64,000 nucleotides of DNA from Desulfuribacillus alkaliarsenatis (GCF_001730225.1 NZ_MIJE01000032.1:62001-126000), one strand, 5' to 3'; shown: positions 1 through 10,232, counted from the stretch's first letter. Numbers and translations: made by a program. Notes: a model not told the origin generated them from the sequence alone.

Positions 1-840
1 CTTTATCCATAAATCTAAATAGATTTTAGAACCGAGTAAACGCTCGATATCGTTTCTAGCCCTTTTCCCAACTTCCTTGAGTAAAGCTCCATCTTTACCG
101 ATTAGTATACCTTTTTGTGACTTTCTTTCAGTGTAGATAACCGCAGATACAAAAAGCTTATCCGTATGTTCTCGCTCAACTATTTGCTCAACTACAACGG
201 CAACCGAATGGGGTATTTCTTCCTCAGTTAACTGAAGTACTTTTTCCCTGATTAATTCCGCAATAACAAAACGTTCTGGATGGTCGGTAATTTGGTCAGC
301 AGCAAAAAACATTGGACCCTCTGGCAAACGTTTCTTAATTTCCTTTATCAACACCTCTACATTATCGCCTTGCAAAGCTGATAAAGGAATAATTTCTTCT
401 ACGTCTACTAAATCTTTGTATTGATCAATTCTAAGTAAAAGCTCATCCTTTTTTATTAGATCAACTTTGTTTAATACTAAAATAATAGGCGTTTTTATTC
501 CTTTAAGTATGTCAGCTATATACTGATCTCCTGCACCTGGCTCTTGGTTAGCTTCAACTAGAAATAGTATAGCATCTACCTCACCCAAGGTACTAGTGGC
601 CTGTTTATTCATAAATTCACCTAACTTATGCTTAGGCTTATGAATACCAGGTGTGTCGATAAATATCGCTTGAAAATCATGTTCTGTTAGTATTCCTTGA
701 ATTTTATTCCTTGTTGTTTGTGGCTTATCTGACATGATGGCGATTTTCTGACGCAATATTTTGTTTAGTAATGTTGATTTTCCTACATTTGGTCTACCAA
801 CAATTGAAATAAAACCTGATTTAAAATTATCGTTTCTCAC
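1..840 (-). CDS. era: GTPase Era, 3' end cut by the window
   Basis: Era is a Ras-like GTPase that binds the 3' end of 16S rRNA and helps assemble the 30S subunit. The start is taken as GTG at 840, with AAGGTG six bases upstream. The P-loop motif GRPNVGKST follows about 15 residues in. The last codons in the window read [20 protein letters not shown], the typical end of the Era KH domain, so only some 15 to 20 residues are missing. An in-frame GTG three codons earlier is an alternative start. The gene lies 11 bases after cdd, as in other Bacillota where cdd precedes era. Confidence 0.96.
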   Translation of the reverse strand, partial: MRNDNFKSGFISIVGRPNVGKSTLLNKILRQKIAIMSDKPQTTRNKIQGILTEHDFQAIFIDTPGIHKPKHKLGEFMNKQATSTLGEVDAILFLVEANQEPGAGDQYIADILKGIKTPIILVLNKVDLIKKDELLLRIDQYKDLVDVEEIIPLSALQGDNVEVLIKEIKKRLPEGPMFFAADQITDHPERFVIAELIREKVLQLTEEEIPHSVAVVVEQIVEREHTDKLFVSAVIYTERKSQKGILIGKDGALLKEVGKRARNDIERLLGSKIYLDLWIK

Positions 841-851
841 ATTACTCACCT

Positions 852-1241
852 TCACATCATAGATTCATTAAACGAGTATGGCAACAGTTGAGCTACTGTA
901 TATTCTTTGTTGTCACCGTTAGTATTCGCTAAAAACACTTTCATATTAGGTTCAGCAAATTCTGATAAAACTTGCCTGCAAGCTCCACATGGTGAAACAG
1001 GTAGCTCTGTATCAGCAATGATTGCTATTGCTACAAACGAGCGATGTCCATCAGAAACAGCTTTGTATACTGCTGTTCGCTCAGCACAATTTGTCAAACC
1101 ATACGAGCTGTTTTCTACGTTACAGCCTGTATATACTTGTCCAGTTGCTGTTAAGACAGCAGCCCCTACGGCAAATTTACTGTATGGCGCATATGCATGC
1201 TTCATTGCATTTTCGGCTGCGATTATTAGCTCTTCTTTCAT
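852..1241 (-). CDS. cdd: Cytidine deaminase
   Basis: A 129-residue homotetrameric-type cytidine deaminase, which converts cytidine and deoxycytidine to uridine forms in pyrimidine salvage. The zinc site is visible as C52-A-E54 (ligand plus catalytic Glu) and P-C85-G-A-C88. The length is normal for the short class. Its ATG overlaps the ybeY stop by four bases (ATGA), indicating translational coupling. In Bacillus subtilis dgkA lies between ybeY and cdd; here it is absent. Confidence 0.96.
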   Translation of the reverse strand: MKEELIIAAENAMKHAYAPYSKFAVGAAVLTATGQVYTGCNVENSSYGLTNCAERTAVYKAVSDGHRSFVAIAIIADTELPVSPCGACRQVLSEFAEPNMKVFLANTNGDNKEYTVAQLLPYSFNESMM

Positions 1242-1702
1242 ATCAATCCTCTATCCTTCATTACTTTTTCTTGAACTGCAAACATAACCTGCTCCTGTTC
1301 GTCTGTTTCATGATTATAGCCTAACAAATGTAGTAGACCATGTACAGCTAAAAAGCATAGTTCACGTTCAAAGGAATGCCCATAGTCATTGGCCTGTTTT
1401 TCTGCTATATCTACGCAGATTACAATATCGCCCAAATGATAAGATAATACTTCAATTTCCTCTATATCATCCAAATCGTCATTTAATGCAAATGATATAA
1501 CATCTGTAGGCTTGTCCTTACCACGATATTCCCTATTTATTTCTTGAATTCGTTGTTCATCTACAAAAGACACACTAAACTCACCAGTTTCATTATTAAT
1601 GACTTGTCCTGTGTATTGTAGACATTCGTCTAATATTTGCAATAGTGGCTCTGGAATTTTTTTTGTTTCATGCTCTTGTAACCAATCAATTTCAAAACCC
1701 AA
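1238..1702 (-). CDS. ybeY: Endoribonuclease YbeY (rRNA maturation)
   Basis: A 154-residue YbeY/YqfG family metalloprotein acting in 16S rRNA 3'-end maturation and ribosome quality control. The family signature HGLLHLLGYNHETDEQ (three zinc-binding His) is present near residues 120-135. The start is TTG at 1702, directly after the pgpH stop codon, with GAGG eight bases upstream inside the end of pgpH. It overlaps cdd by four bases, so pgpH, ybeY, cdd and era look like one transcript. Confidence 0.94.
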   Translation of the reverse strand: MGFEIDWLQEHETKKIPEPLLQILDECLQYTGQVINNETGEFSVSFVDEQRIQEINREYRGKDKPTDVISFALNDDLDDIEEIEVLSYHLGDIVICVDIAEKQANDYGHSFERELCFLAVHGLLHLLGYNHETDEQEQVMFAVQEKVMKDRGLI

Positions 1703-3859
1703 TTACATCGCCTCACTCTTTGAATTACTGTCTGGCCTTATCTCTTCTAGAACTTTTTTCTGAATTTGGTCTTCTGGATATTCAATTCTTGAATGGAAAA
1801 TTCCATTTAAGACATGTATATATGCGTGTACCATATTATCTAAATCCTTAAAAGTCAAATCACATTCATCAAATTGCCCATCCGCTAGCTTCTCCTTAAT
1901 AATCTTGCGAATTATTGTTTCCATTCGCGAAGGGGTTGGTTTTGCCATAGCCCTAACGGCAGCTTCAACAGCATCAGCAACCATTACAATAGCAGCTTCC
2001 TTAGACTGTGGCTTTATATTTTGATATCGATAATCCATTTCATTGACATTACCTTTTTCTGAGTCCTTTGCTTTATTATAAAAATAGCTTAATAAGCTAG
2101 TTCCATGATGTTGATGAATTATATCCCTAATCGGTTTAGGTATATTATGTTTTTCGGCTAACTCAACGCCATCCTTTGGATGGGAGGTTATAATTAGCGT
2201 ACTTAAGCTTGGTGCAATCTTATCATGTGGATTTTCCTTTGTTAATTGGTTCTCAATAAACATATATGGACGTTTAGTCTTACCGACATCATGATAAAAT
2301 GCTCCTACCCTAGCTAATAATGGATCAGCATCCACTGCTTCAGCTGCTGCCTCAGCTAAATTTCCGACAATCACACTATGGTGATAAGTACCTGGCGCTT
2401 CAATCAATAGCTTACGTAGTAACGGATTATTCGGATTTGATAACTCTAGTAAGCTTACGGAAGACAAAATTCCAAATGTGCTTTCTAAAAATGGTAGTAA
2501 CCCTAGTGTTAATACTGATGATAACAGCCCACTGATAATTCCAAACAACAGGTTCATCGTCAGTACGCTAGGAGTAAACTCAATAGCTATTAAATGGATT
2601 GCCAAAATAGCTATCACATTAACAAAGGCGACAATAATACCGGCGCGCATAATAGCTGAACGGTGTGTCATTTTAGTAACACTAAATACTCCCGCCAGTC
2701 CCGAAGCTAAGCAGACAAAGCCAAAACGATAGTCAAATAATAGCGTTGAGTCCGTTTGAAAAATAAAGCTGACCAATATACTAAAAACGACAGCAGAGTA
2801 TACTGCCAATTTAGAACTAACAAGGATAGTTATTAGCATTGTACTCATTGCTATTGGCACTAAGTAACCAACAGAGCTTACATCAAATAAGCCTGTAGTA
2901 ACATGAACAGTCTTGATAACAACAAACGTCAAAATCCAAATTAACACTAGTAGGGTTAATAGATAATTATCATTAAGAATTTCTTTTTTGTACACATTTA
3001 TATAAGCATATAACCCAGAAACAAGTAAGACTACCACTATTAGCAGACCTGCCCAATCAACGTATTGAATTCGATCCTCTAATAAGTTTAATGATTGTAA
3101 CCTAGTGTATATATCTTCAGAGATAACTTCTCCTTTTGCTACTATTAATGTGTTTTTTGTTATCATTCTGTCTGCTACCATTGCTTCTTGACTGTCGCGT
3201 CTTTCTTCAGTTGCACGTTCATCAAAAAACATGTTAGCGGCAATCGAGTTTTGCACAATTTCTCTGACTATAAAACGTGCATCCTTATTAATATCTAAGC
3301 CTATAATTAAATCATCAGCTAAGGAACGAGCATTTTTTAAGTCTGTCTGTTTAATGCCGTCTCCCATAGTTTGAGTGATTATATTTCGCACATGAAATCT
3401 TATAGTATCAAGTTTTTCTGAATCAGTTTGTAGCAGCTTATAATATACTTCTTCTGACAGGTTTATTTCACTTCGTTCCTGCAGTGTATTAATTTTAACC
3501 GTTTCTGTTATCTCTTCATTACTTAACCTTCGCACATCAAACATAAGCTGATCAATATTGATGCGAACTTTATTTAATATTGTATTATCAAGGCGATAAA
3601 TGTCTTCAACTAACTCACGGGCTTCCTGTTTGGCTATATCAGTAGCAACAACATCTACTGCCGTACGATTAGCAATAATATCTTCTGGGCTACGATCTCC
3701 AATTTTCAAGTCGTAGGACACGCTTGTGATTCCCTCTAACATAAGTAAAAACATACCTATAGCTAATACAGCAAACAGAAAATATTTATATAATTTATTT
3801 TCTTGAAGCTTGTACTTTTGTATGTTTTTCTTCCACTTATTTTTAAATAACTGTCCCAC
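1703..3859 (-). CDS. pgpH: 7TM-HD phosphodiesterase (PgpH family, c-di-AMP)
   Basis: A 718-residue membrane phosphodiesterase of the 7TMR-HDED/HD family (YqfF in Bacillus), known to hydrolyse cyclic di-AMP. Order seen: a short cytoplasmic N-terminus, one membrane segment near residues 27-45, an extracellular domain to about residue 265, a block of hydrophobic segments to about 470, then a cytoplasmic HD domain with H-H-S (about 490) and F-Y-H-D-V-G-K-T. The start is GTG at 3859, with GAGGTG eight bases upstream. The phoH-pgpH-ybeY order is conserved in Bacillota. Confidence 0.93.
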   Translation of the reverse strand: MGQLFKNKWKKNIQKYKLQENKLYKYFLFAVLAIGMFLLMLEGITSVSYDLKIGDRSPEDIIANRTAVDVVATDIAKQEARELVEDIYRLDNTILNKVRINIDQLMFDVRRLSNEEITETVKINTLQERSEINLSEEVYYKLLQTDSEKLDTIRFHVRNIITQTMGDGIKQTDLKNARSLADDLIIGLDINKDARFIVREIVQNSIAANMFFDERATEERRDSQEAMVADRMITKNTLIVAKGEVISEDIYTRLQSLNLLEDRIQYVDWAGLLIVVVLLVSGLYAYINVYKKEILNDNYLLTLLVLIWILTFVVIKTVHVTTGLFDVSSVGYLVPIAMSTMLITILVSSKLAVYSAVVFSILVSFIFQTDSTLLFDYRFGFVCLASGLAGVFSVTKMTHRSAIMRAGIIVAFVNVIAILAIHLIAIEFTPSVLTMNLLFGIISGLLSSVLTLGLLPFLESTFGILSSVSLLELSNPNNPLLRKLLIEAPGTYHHSVIVGNLAEAAAEAVDADPLLARVGAFYHDVGKTKRPYMFIENQLTKENPHDKIAPSLSTLIITSHPKDGVELAEKHNIPKPIRDIIHQHHGTSLLSYFYNKAKDSEKGNVNEMDYRYQNIKPQSKEAAIVMVADAVEAAVRAMAKPTPSRMETIIRKIIKEKLADGQFDECDLTFKDLDNMVHAYIHVLNGIFHSRIEYPEDQIQKKVLEEIRPDSNSKSEAM

Positions 3860-3879
3860 GGACGTTTCACCTCTCTTGG

Positions 3880-4836
3880 TTAAGACCCATCACCATATGC
3901 TTTGATTACCTTTTGAACCAATTGGTGTCTAACTATATCTACTTCCTTTAAAAAGGTAAAGCCTAAATCTTGTACATTCTGGAGAACTTTTATTGCATCA
4001 ATGAGACCTGACTCCTTACCTCGTGGCAGGTCAATCTGAGTTATATCTCCTGTTACTACCATCTTTGATCCAAAGCCTAATCTAGTCAAAAACATCTTCA
4101 TCTGTTCACGTGTTGTATTTTGTGCTTCATCTAATATAACAAATGAATCATTTAAGGTCCTTCCCCTCATAAAAGCTAATGGGGCAATTTCTATATGTCC
4201 TCGTTCTATGAGCTTTTGCATAGTCTCTAAGCCAAGCATTTCGTCTAGTGCATCATATAGCGGTCGTAAGTAAGGATCAACCTTTTCCTGTAAATCACCA
4301 GGCAGAAAACCAAGATGTTCTCCAGCCTCTACGGCAGGCCTAGTTAATATTATCTTTTTCACTTCATTGTTCTTAAGCGCTGAAACTGCCATAACAACTG
4401 CCAGGAACGTTTTCCCGCTACCTGCAGGGCCAACACCAAAAACTATATCTTTGTTTCTGATATTTTGAATATATTCCTTCTGACCGAGGGTTTTTACCTT
4501 AATTGGTTTTCCCTTGGTCGTTTTTGCAATTTCCTCGTTTAAAAGGCTAGAAATTTTAGCGTCTGTATTCTGGTTATGAATCTGAATTGTATATAGAATA
4601 TCACGTAAATTTAGTTCATGCTTAGACCTTATTAACGATTGTAGCTCTCCAATAATAGCTTCAACCTTTTTTACATGTTCAATTTCACCTGTAACAGTTA
4701 TTTCTCCACCACGTGTAACCATTTTTACAGGGTAGTGTTTTTCAATCTCTCTAATAAACAAGTCATTTGGTCCAAATAAAGACGTAGTCTCATCAATTTT
4801 TCCTAGCGTTATATTTACAGTGATTGGTTCCTTCAA
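3880..4836 (-). CDS. phoH: PhoH-like ATPase
   Basis: A 318-residue PhoH family protein with an N-terminal KH-like segment and a C-terminal P-loop ATPase. Walker A is GPAGSGKT and Walker B is VILDEAQN. The family is linked to RNA metabolism, often beside ybeY, but its exact substrate is unsettled. The only plausible start is TTG at 4836, with GGAG about 12 bases upstream, a rather long spacing. It sits between yqfD and pgpH as in Bacillus. Confidence 0.92.
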   Translation of the reverse strand: MKEPITVNITLGKIDETTSLFGPNDLFIREIEKHYPVKMVTRGGEITVTGEIEHVKKVEAIIGELQSLIRSKHELNLRDILYTIQIHNQNTDAKISSLLNEEIAKTTKGKPIKVKTLGQKEYIQNIRNKDIVFGVGPAGSGKTFLAVVMAVSALKNNEVKKIILTRPAVEAGEHLGFLPGDLQEKVDPYLRPLYDALDEMLGLETMQKLIERGHIEIAPLAFMRGRTLNDSFVILDEAQNTTREQMKMFLTRLGFGSKMVVTGDITQIDLPRGKESGLIDAIKVLQNVQDLGFTFLKEVDIVRHQLVQKVIKAYGDGS

Positions 4837-4857
4837 ATTACTAGTTCACTCCTCGTT

Positions 4858-6087
4858 TTATTCATCATTATCTTCATCATCGATGTAATCTTTCTCATCA
4901 ATTAACTTCCTCATAGTTATATCTTCGATAACCTCAGCTAAAAGCTTTACCTCTATCTTTCCATCATCTATATTGTAGTGCATAATAGTTTGACTTACAA
5001 CTTCAATAAAATCTACCTGCTTACTGATCTTATCAAATGCCATCTCAACAGCTTGGTCCTTCGCAGCATCTTCATTTAAAAATATAGTTTCAGTTTTTGT
5101 TTCGTAATATGTGTCTACATGGAGTTCTACAGGGAAGCTCAGAGACCTCCATGATAACTTTTTAATTGATGTTCTCTTATCATGGTTTTCTAGCTCTTGC
5201 AATCTATTTGGTAAATATAAAGGTAATGACCAATCCCTAAGTACAAAATTGTATTTATTAATCGCCTCGCCAGTATATGTTTCTACTGTGCGCTCAAGCG
5301 GGAGCTCTACTTCTACAGTATACCAAACTATCCCTTCAACAACACCCTTTGCAGGTATTTTTTTTTCTTTACTAAAGAAACCAGATATCAATATTTGCCC
5401 AGGTTCAACACGTTGTCCTTCTTTAACATAAGCTATGCCATCATAAGCTAAAATTCTATGGATAATTGCTCTTTTAGTTGCTACTAAATCTGACTCAATC
5501 AATATCTCTTCATCTTCTTTAGGTTTTGTTAAAGGAACTGCTATAATTAATAACTGTGTTCCCTTAATTTCCATTCCAATCCAAATATAATCATTTTGTA
5601 ATTGCTCTCGAAGCTGATTTTGGATAATATCTTTTTCAGGCATTTTTCTTTTCCAACTGCCTTCTTTTATACCCAATTCCTGCAGTTCACTTCTGATTGT
5701 TCTTTCATGCTCATAGGCAAGATATTTCCCATCATGTCCTGTTATCTCAATGTCCCAGATGAATTGAGACATTGTCCAAATAAATAATAAAAAAAATAGG
5801 AAGCCAGCTAGAAACATATATCTTTTTTGGAGACGCCAATTTAAAAATGGCAAACCATATTTCCGCTTAATTGTGAATTTACAGCCTGTCTTCTTTACTA
5901 GATTCGTAAATTCTTTAAAATCTTTAATGCTCATCGTAAATGTAATTGATTCTTCAGACGTTTTAGTGACGTTCCATAAGGATATACCCGCACGATTCAA
6001 TTGATTTAACAATGTGGATAATAGTTTTCCAGATATTTGAACAGATATAGCTCCCAAAAACATATTTTTTAACCAACTAGAAATCAT
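4858..6087 (-). CDS. yqfD: Sporulation membrane protein YqfD
   Basis: A 409-residue YqfD family protein, conserved in spore-formers and expressed in the mother cell in Bacillus; its biochemical role is unknown. One strong hydrophobic segment lies at about residues 90-112 (YMFLAGFLFFLLFIWTMSQF), followed by a long soluble part with an acidic tail ending DDEDNDE. The ATG start has GGAGGG eight bases upstream. It follows yqfC closely, and the pair is one transcription unit in known genomes. Confidence 0.88.
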   Translation of the reverse strand: MISSWLKNMFLGAISVQISGKLLSTLLNQLNRAGISLWNVTKTSEESITFTMSIKDFKEFTNLVKKTGCKFTIKRKYGLPFLNWRLQKRYMFLAGFLFFLLFIWTMSQFIWDIEITGHDGKYLAYEHERTIRSELQELGIKEGSWKRKMPEKDIIQNQLREQLQNDYIWIGMEIKGTQLLIIAVPLTKPKEDEEILIESDLVATKRAIIHRILAYDGIAYVKEGQRVEPGQILISGFFSKEKKIPAKGVVEGIVWYTVEVELPLERTVETYTGEAINKYNFVLRDWSLPLYLPNRLQELENHDKRTSIKKLSWRSLSFPVELHVDTYYETKTETIFLNEDAAKDQAVEMAFDKISKQVDFIEVVSQTIMHYNIDDGKIEVKLLAEVIEDITMRKLIDEKDYIDDEDNDE

Positions 6088-6102
6088 GGGACGTTCCCTC
6101 CG

Positions 6103-6423
6103 TTAATCTTGTCTTTTCCATTTAATTTGGTCAATATTTCCTTCAATTAAAATTTCCCTATACATTACTCCACGTATTACTAATTCCTCACCGTAAATAT
6201 ACAGCTCTCCTGTCTTTGTATGTAGACGGATTTTATTATGACTAAATTCTAGTAAGCCAAGATGATTCTCTACATAAAGCTGCATATCCCCAATAAGCGT
6301 TGTCCTTGGTAGGTCAAACATTAAATCCTTAGGCAAGTCTAATGCTTTAGCAACTTTATTTTTAAAACGGTTTTGCCATGTGTCTATTGTTCTGTTTTTT
6401 CTATTCTTCCTTTTATTTTTCAT
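6103..6423 (-). CDS. yqfC: YqfC/YabP family sporulation protein
   Basis: A 106-residue protein with a basic N-terminus (KNKRKNRKNR) followed by the YabP/YqfC domain (DLPRTTLIGDMQLYVENH ... YGEELVIRGVMYREILIEGNI). Members are forespore-coat-associated or of unknown function in spore-formers. It stands 15 bases before yqfD. A sigma-E-like promoter can be drawn upstream (6460-6488), fitting mother-cell expression. Confidence 0.87.
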   Translation of the reverse strand: MKNKRKNRKNRTIDTWQNRFKNKVAKALDLPKDLMFDLPRTTLIGDMQLYVENHLGLLEFSHNKIRLHTKTGELYIYGEELVIRGVMYREILIEGNIDQIKWKRQD

Positions 6424-6459
6424 TTAGGTACTCCCCTTATGGAGACTATGTTTCATTAC

Positions 6460-6488
6460 ACTTTATGCATAGTGGTCTTTATATATGA
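6460..6488 (-). promoter_or_regulatory. Candidate sigma-E promoter for yqfC-yqfD
   Basis: On the minus strand TCATATA (6482-6488) matches the sigma-E -35 form KMATATT well. CATAAAGT (6460-6467) matches CATACAHT at six of eight positions, with a 14-base spacer. The yqfC-yqfD pair belongs to the sigma-E regulon in Bacillus subtilis, which supports the reading. The match is imperfect and short. Confidence 0.4.
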
Positions 6489-6527
6489 AAAAAAGCAGCC
6501 AAGAGTTAAACTCTTTGGCTGCTTTTT
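6488..6527 (-). terminator. Bidirectional-looking intrinsic terminator
   Basis: A stem of GCAGCCAA with TTGGCTGC, extended by GAG/CTC with one bulged T, is flanked by A- and T-runs on both sides. On the minus strand it begins inside the last codons of the 6506-7030 gene and ends in a run of seven T. It should end the nfeD-floA-6506 transcript and separate it from yqfC. Confidence 0.85.
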
Positions 6528-7030
6528 CTCATTTTACGCCATGCTAGATTGCTCTTCGGAGCACCTAATATTTCCGCCCATATTACACCTTGTTTAATTG
6601 AATCCTGGTCTAAGGATAAACGCTCGAGCGGCGTTTTTCTTGCTGAACTGTGTTGATTATTAAGTTGTCTTTGCTCAGCATTTTTAATTCTATCTAATTC
6701 TATAGAACTCTTTTCAGTTGATATATTTGTTACTGTACGCTCTTGTTTTGGCAATTTCTTAGGTTTATATACAGTAGGTTCTGACTTTTGTGGAAAGAAT
6801 ATTTCTTCCCAGCTCCCGAATGGATCATGGGGATTATAACTACTAGGATTATTATCGCTAGCTGTTGTTTGTTCAACTTCGCTATTTCTATAAGTATCTT
6901 CAGTAGTTCTAGCTGGCTGTCTTACAGGTTTAGGTCTAGACTGATCTCCCTGTTGCCTGCTCTCTTTTACTTTCTCAGCGATTTTTTGGATGATACTAAA
7001 TAGGATAATTAGTATAATTAAACCTTCCAT
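6506..7030 (-). CDS. Small membrane-anchored protein, unknown function
   Basis: A 174-residue protein I do not recognise by name. It has one N-terminal membrane segment (EGLIILIILFSII), a long polar, proline- and charge-rich middle likely to be disordered, and a more conserved-looking end, QGVIWAEILGAPKSNLAWRKMRK. Endings of the form VIWxEILGxP occur in uncharacterised proteins of Bacillota. It follows floA by eight bases and precedes a terminator, so it is the last gene of the nfeD-floA unit and may work with that membrane system (inference). Confidence 0.8.
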   Translation of the reverse strand: MEGLIILIILFSIIQKIAEKVKESRQQGDQSRPKPVRQPARTTEDTYRNSEVEQTTASDNNPSSYNPHDPFGSWEEIFFPQKSEPTVYKPKKLPKQERTVTNISTEKSSIELDRIKNAEQRQLNNQHSSARKTPLERLSLDQDSIKQGVIWAEILGAPKSNLAWRKMRKSSQRV

Positions 7031-7038
7031 AGAATCAC

Positions 7039-8055
7039 CTATCTTTTGCCGATAGTTTCGTCATTATCGGAACCTCTTGGACGTCCAGCACTAGCTAAAG
7101 ATTCACGCATATCAGTGTCTGCTAAAATATTCTGCATATTCATGTAGTCCATAACGCCCAATTTTCCAGCTCTAAGTGCGTCCGCCATTGCCTTAGGTAC
7201 TTCAGCCTCAGCTTCAACAACCTTAGCGCGCATTTCTTCAACGTATGCAGTCATCTCTTGCTCACGTGCAACAGCCATTGCTCTACGTTCTTCAGCCTTC
7301 GCTTGCGCAATTTTCTTATCTGCTTCTGCCTGATCTGTTTGTAGGATTGCACCGATGTTTTTACCTACATCAACATCAGCAATATCAATAGAAAGAATCT
7401 CAAAAGCAGTTCCTGCATCTAAACCACGACTTAAAACAGTGTTAGAGATATTATCTGGATTCTCTAGTACAGCTTTGTGGTTAACAGCTGAACCTACAGT
7501 CGTAACAATACCCTCACCTACACGAGCAATAATCGTCTCTTCACCAGCACCACCGACAAGTCGATCAATATTCGCTCTAACTGTAATTCTAGCACGAACC
7601 TTAACTTCAATTCCATCAGCTGCTACTGCAGACACAACAGGTGTCTCAATAACCTTTGGATTTACACTCATTTGTACTGCTTCTAATACATTTCTACCTG
7701 CTAAATCAATTGCTGCTGCTCTTTCAAACGGTAATGGAATATCTGCTCTTTGAGCTGCAATTAAAGCATTTACTACTCTGTCAACATTACCACCTGCTAA
7801 GTAGTGACCCTCAAGTTGATTAGTACCAACATCAAGTCCAGCCTTTGTAGCCTTAATTAATGGATTAACTATACGTACTGGTGCTACTCTTCTTAAACGC
7901 ATACCAATTAACGTCATAATACCAATCTTAACCCCTGCTGCTAAAGCTGAAATCCACAGCATTACAGGTATAACTGTAAGTAGCACATAAAGTGCTAATA
8001 TGATAATTGCAACAAATATCAACATCGTAACTAAAGCTGGATCCAAATTTACCAC
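7039..8055 (-). CDS. floA: Flotillin-like protein FloA
   Basis: A 338-residue bacterial flotillin (YqfA family), a scaffold of functional membrane microdomains. One hydrophobic N-terminal hairpin (about residues 8-45) precedes the SPFH-like region and a coiled, Ala/Glu-rich part ([27 protein letters not shown]). Two starts are possible: GTG at 8055, or TTG at 8046, which would have GGGGTGG just upstream and would give MDPALVTM, closely resembling the N-terminus of Bacillus FloA. The TTG is attractive. It follows nfeD, its usual partner. Confidence 0.93.
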   Translation of the reverse strand: MVNLDPALVTMLIFVAIIILALYVLLTVIPVMLWISALAAGVKIGIMTLIGMRLRRVAPVRIVNPLIKATKAGLDVGTNQLEGHYLAGGNVDRVVNALIAAQRADIPLPFERAAAIDLAGRNVLEAVQMSVNPKVIETPVVSAVAADGIEVKVRARITVRANIDRLVGGAGEETIIARVGEGIVTTVGSAVNHKAVLENPDNISNTVLSRGLDAGTAFEILSIDIADVDVGKNIGAILQTDQAEADKKIAQAKAEERRAMAVAREQEMTAYVEEMRAKVVEAEAEVPKAMADALRAGKLGVMDYMNMQNILADTDMRESLASAGRPRGSDNDETIGKR

Positions 8056-8077
8056 CCCAATATAATTATTTGTATTT

Positions 8078-9400
8078 CTATGATTCTTTTATTTCCCTTA
8101 CTACGATTCTTGTGCCTTCTACTTTTACTACCTTCACCTTACGCCCACTTTGGATGTAGCCGCCTTCGCCAACAACATCTGCTAAATAATCATCAAACTG
8201 AGCAGTTCCAGACGGTCGTAGTGGTGTTATAGTTTCACCTATTTGACCTAACAAATCTTTGCGTTGCTGAGGAGCAACATATCCAAGCTCATTCTGTTGT
8301 TTTTCACTTAAGATAAACTTACTCCATATACCTCTGTATCCAAAGTATTTAACTAAAATAATACTTACAACAAAGGTAATTGCTAAGGCAATCAGCAATG
8401 ATTGCATCCCTAAAGTAGTGTCTTGGGCAGCCAACACAATCGCCGCACCCATAGCTACTATTCCAGAGATTCCAAAGATACCAAAACCTGGAGCAAAGAA
8501 TTCTATACTGAGTAATATGATACCTATAATAAATATAATTAGAACTTCATATCCAGCAGCTCCAGCAGCCATGTGTCCAATAAAAAATATTGCTAATGCA
8601 GAAACCCCAAGAATACCTGGTAACCCAAAACCTGGTACTAAGAACTCAATGGCAATTCCTAAGAACGCAATTGTTAATAAAAACGGAATGACATTAGGAC
8701 TCGTAACAAATCTAGCCAGCCGTTCTGCTAATGTGATATCTGCTTGGATTATTTGTCCAGAATAACCATAGTGGTCAAGCATCTGTTGACGGTTTGTAAA
8801 AACTCCATCAGCGATTCCAACTTCCGTTGCTTTATTAGCAGTTAATGACAACAATTGCTCTTCATTAACTAATCCTTCTATGACAACGCTTCTGTCAACC
8901 ATAGCTGCAGCATAGATGGGATCTCTATCGAAAGCTTCAGCTGCTGCTTCCATCTCAGATTTCCAAAAAGCTAATATTTTGGGATCAACTTCTTGCCCAG
9001 TTAGAAATCTTGGTTCTGCAGCCCCTATAGTACTTCCAGGGCTCATAGCAATCATCGGTGTGTTCAACGCGATATAGGCACCTGCTGATGTTGCAGTACC
9101 TGTAATGTATGTAATAACCGGAATTTCGCTAGCAATTAAACGATTGCCAATGCTCATCGCTGCATCAACACTTCCACCTAAGGTGTTCATTTCTATAACA
9201 ACCACAGTCGCCCCTTCATCTCGTGCTGCTGTTAAAGATCTTTTCAAGAATGCGTCTAAGCCTTTTTCTACTGGACCTTCCATAGGGATGACAAAAATAA
9301 TATCTTCATCCGAATCCGCGTTAACAGTAGCAGGTGGCATATTAAATAGACTTAAAAAAAATGTGAACACCAATAAATAAGCTATAAGTTTTCTTCGCAT
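8078..9400 (-). CDS. nfeD: Long-form NfeD membrane serine protease
   Basis: A 440-residue long-form NfeD (YqeZ). It has a signal peptide (residues 1-28) and a ClpP/crotonase-like serine protease domain with [18 protein letters not shown] and [13 protein letters not shown] (catalytic Ser in the latter). Four to five membrane segments follow (about 225-350), then a C-terminal OB-fold NfeD domain ([20 protein letters not shown]). NfeD proteins pair with flotillin/stomatin partners, and floA follows directly. The upstream gap to yqeY holds a terminator. Confidence 0.93.
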   Translation of the reverse strand: MRRKLIAYLLVFTFFLSLFNMPPATVNADSDEDIIFVIPMEGPVEKGLDAFLKRSLTAARDEGATVVVIEMNTLGGSVDAAMSIGNRLIASEIPVITYITGTATSAGAYIALNTPMIAMSPGSTIGAAEPRFLTGQEVDPKILAFWKSEMEAAAEAFDRDPIYAAAMVDRSVVIEGLVNEEQLLSLTANKATEVGIADGVFTNRQQMLDHYGYSGQIIQADITLAERLARFVTSPNVIPFLLTIAFLGIAIEFLVPGFGLPGILGVSALAIFFIGHMAAGAAGYEVLIIFIIGIILLSIEFFAPGFGIFGISGIVAMGAAIVLAAQDTTLGMQSLLIALAITFVVSIILVKYFGYRGIWSKFILSEKQQNELGYVAPQQRKDLLGQIGETITPLRPSGTAQFDDYLADVVGEGGYIQSGRKVKVVKVEGTRIVVREIKES

Positions 9401-9509
9401 TTGTTCCCTCCTTTCAAAAAAAGTTTATACTTAATAAGTTTACCATTGAATGAAAGTTAAAAGCAAATTAGTCTTTCAATTTCTTACATATAAACTTAAA
9501 TTTATAAAT

Positions 9510-9542
9510 TAAAAAATAGCCATTTAAAAAATGACTATTTTT
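9510..9542 (-). terminator. Intrinsic terminator after yqeY
   Basis: A stem of AAAAATAGTCATT with AATGGCTATTTTT (one G-T pair) and a short A/T loop, ending in T-rich sequence on the minus strand, eight bases after the yqeY stop. The rest of the gap up to nfeD (9401-9509) shows no clear additional feature. Confidence 0.75.
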
Positions 9543-9549
9543 ATATTAA

Positions 9550-9993
9550 CTATTGCAAAAATTTTTGAACGATTTGATTTACCACTTTGCCATCAGCTTT
9601 CCCTTTAACTTTATCCATAAGACGCTGCATGACTTTTCCCATATCTTTCTTTGATGATGCACCAGTTTCTGCTACAGCCTCTTGTACTAAAGTTTCTATT
9701 TCTGCTTCTGTCAATTGCTCAGGCATATAATCCATTAAAACTGCAATTTCTTGTTCTAATTTAGTAACTAAATCATCACGATTGGCATTTTTAAATTCCT
9801 GGAGGGAATCCTTGCGCTGCTTTACTTCACGAGTAAGAACTTCAAGTATCTCGTCATCGTTCAATTCTGCTTTTTTATCGATTTCTGTATTTTGTATCGA
9901 AGATCTTACCATACGAATTACAGATAAACGAAACTTGTCTTTACTTTTCATTGCAAGCTTCATATCATCGCTAAGCCTGTTTCTTAGACTCAA
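9550..9993 (-). CDS. yqeY: GatB/YqeY domain protein
   Basis: A 147-residue YqeY protein, related to the C-terminal tRNA-binding domain of GatB; its role is uncertain. MSLRNRLSDDMKLAMKSKDK and the end KADGKVVNQIVQKFL are typical. The start is TTG at 9993, with GGGGGT six bases upstream, 11 bases after the rpsU stop. The rpsU-yqeY pairing is standard in Bacillota. Confidence 0.94.
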   Translation of the reverse strand: MSLRNRLSDDMKLAMKSKDKFRLSVIRMVRSSIQNTEIDKKAELNDDEILEVLTREVKQRKDSLQEFKNANRDDLVTKLEQEIAVLMDYMPEQLTEAEIETLVQEAVAETGASSKKDMGKVMQRLMDKVKGKADGKVVNQIVQKFLQ

Positions 9994-10004
9994 TCTGATA
10001 CCCC

Positions 10005-10178
10005 CTAAAACTTGCGCTTACGAGCAGCTTCGGATTTCTTTTTGCGTTTAACACTTGGCTTTTCATAGTGCTTACGCCTCTTAAGTTCTGCAATAACCCC
10101 ATCCTTTGAACAAGAGCGTTTAAATCTTCGCAGTGCACTATCCAACGTCTCATTTTTACGTACATTAATTTCTGCCAT
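10005..10178 (-). CDS. rpsU: Ribosomal protein S21
   Basis: A 57-residue bS21, read from ATG at 10178 ([20 protein letters not shown] ... ending [12 protein letters not shown]). A GGAGGG ribosome-binding site lies about nine bases upstream. The very basic C-terminus and the SALRRFKR motif are diagnostic. bS21 helps 30S subunits base-pair with the mRNA leader. A consensus promoter lies at 10233-10261. Confidence 0.97.
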   Translation of the reverse strand: MAEINVRKNETLDSALRRFKRSCSKDGVIAELKRRKHYEKPSVKRKKKSEAARKRKF

Positions 10179-10232
10179 ATACTTTCCCTCCCTCCAACGA
10201 CTATAAACAAAAACATATGCCCATCAGAAAAT

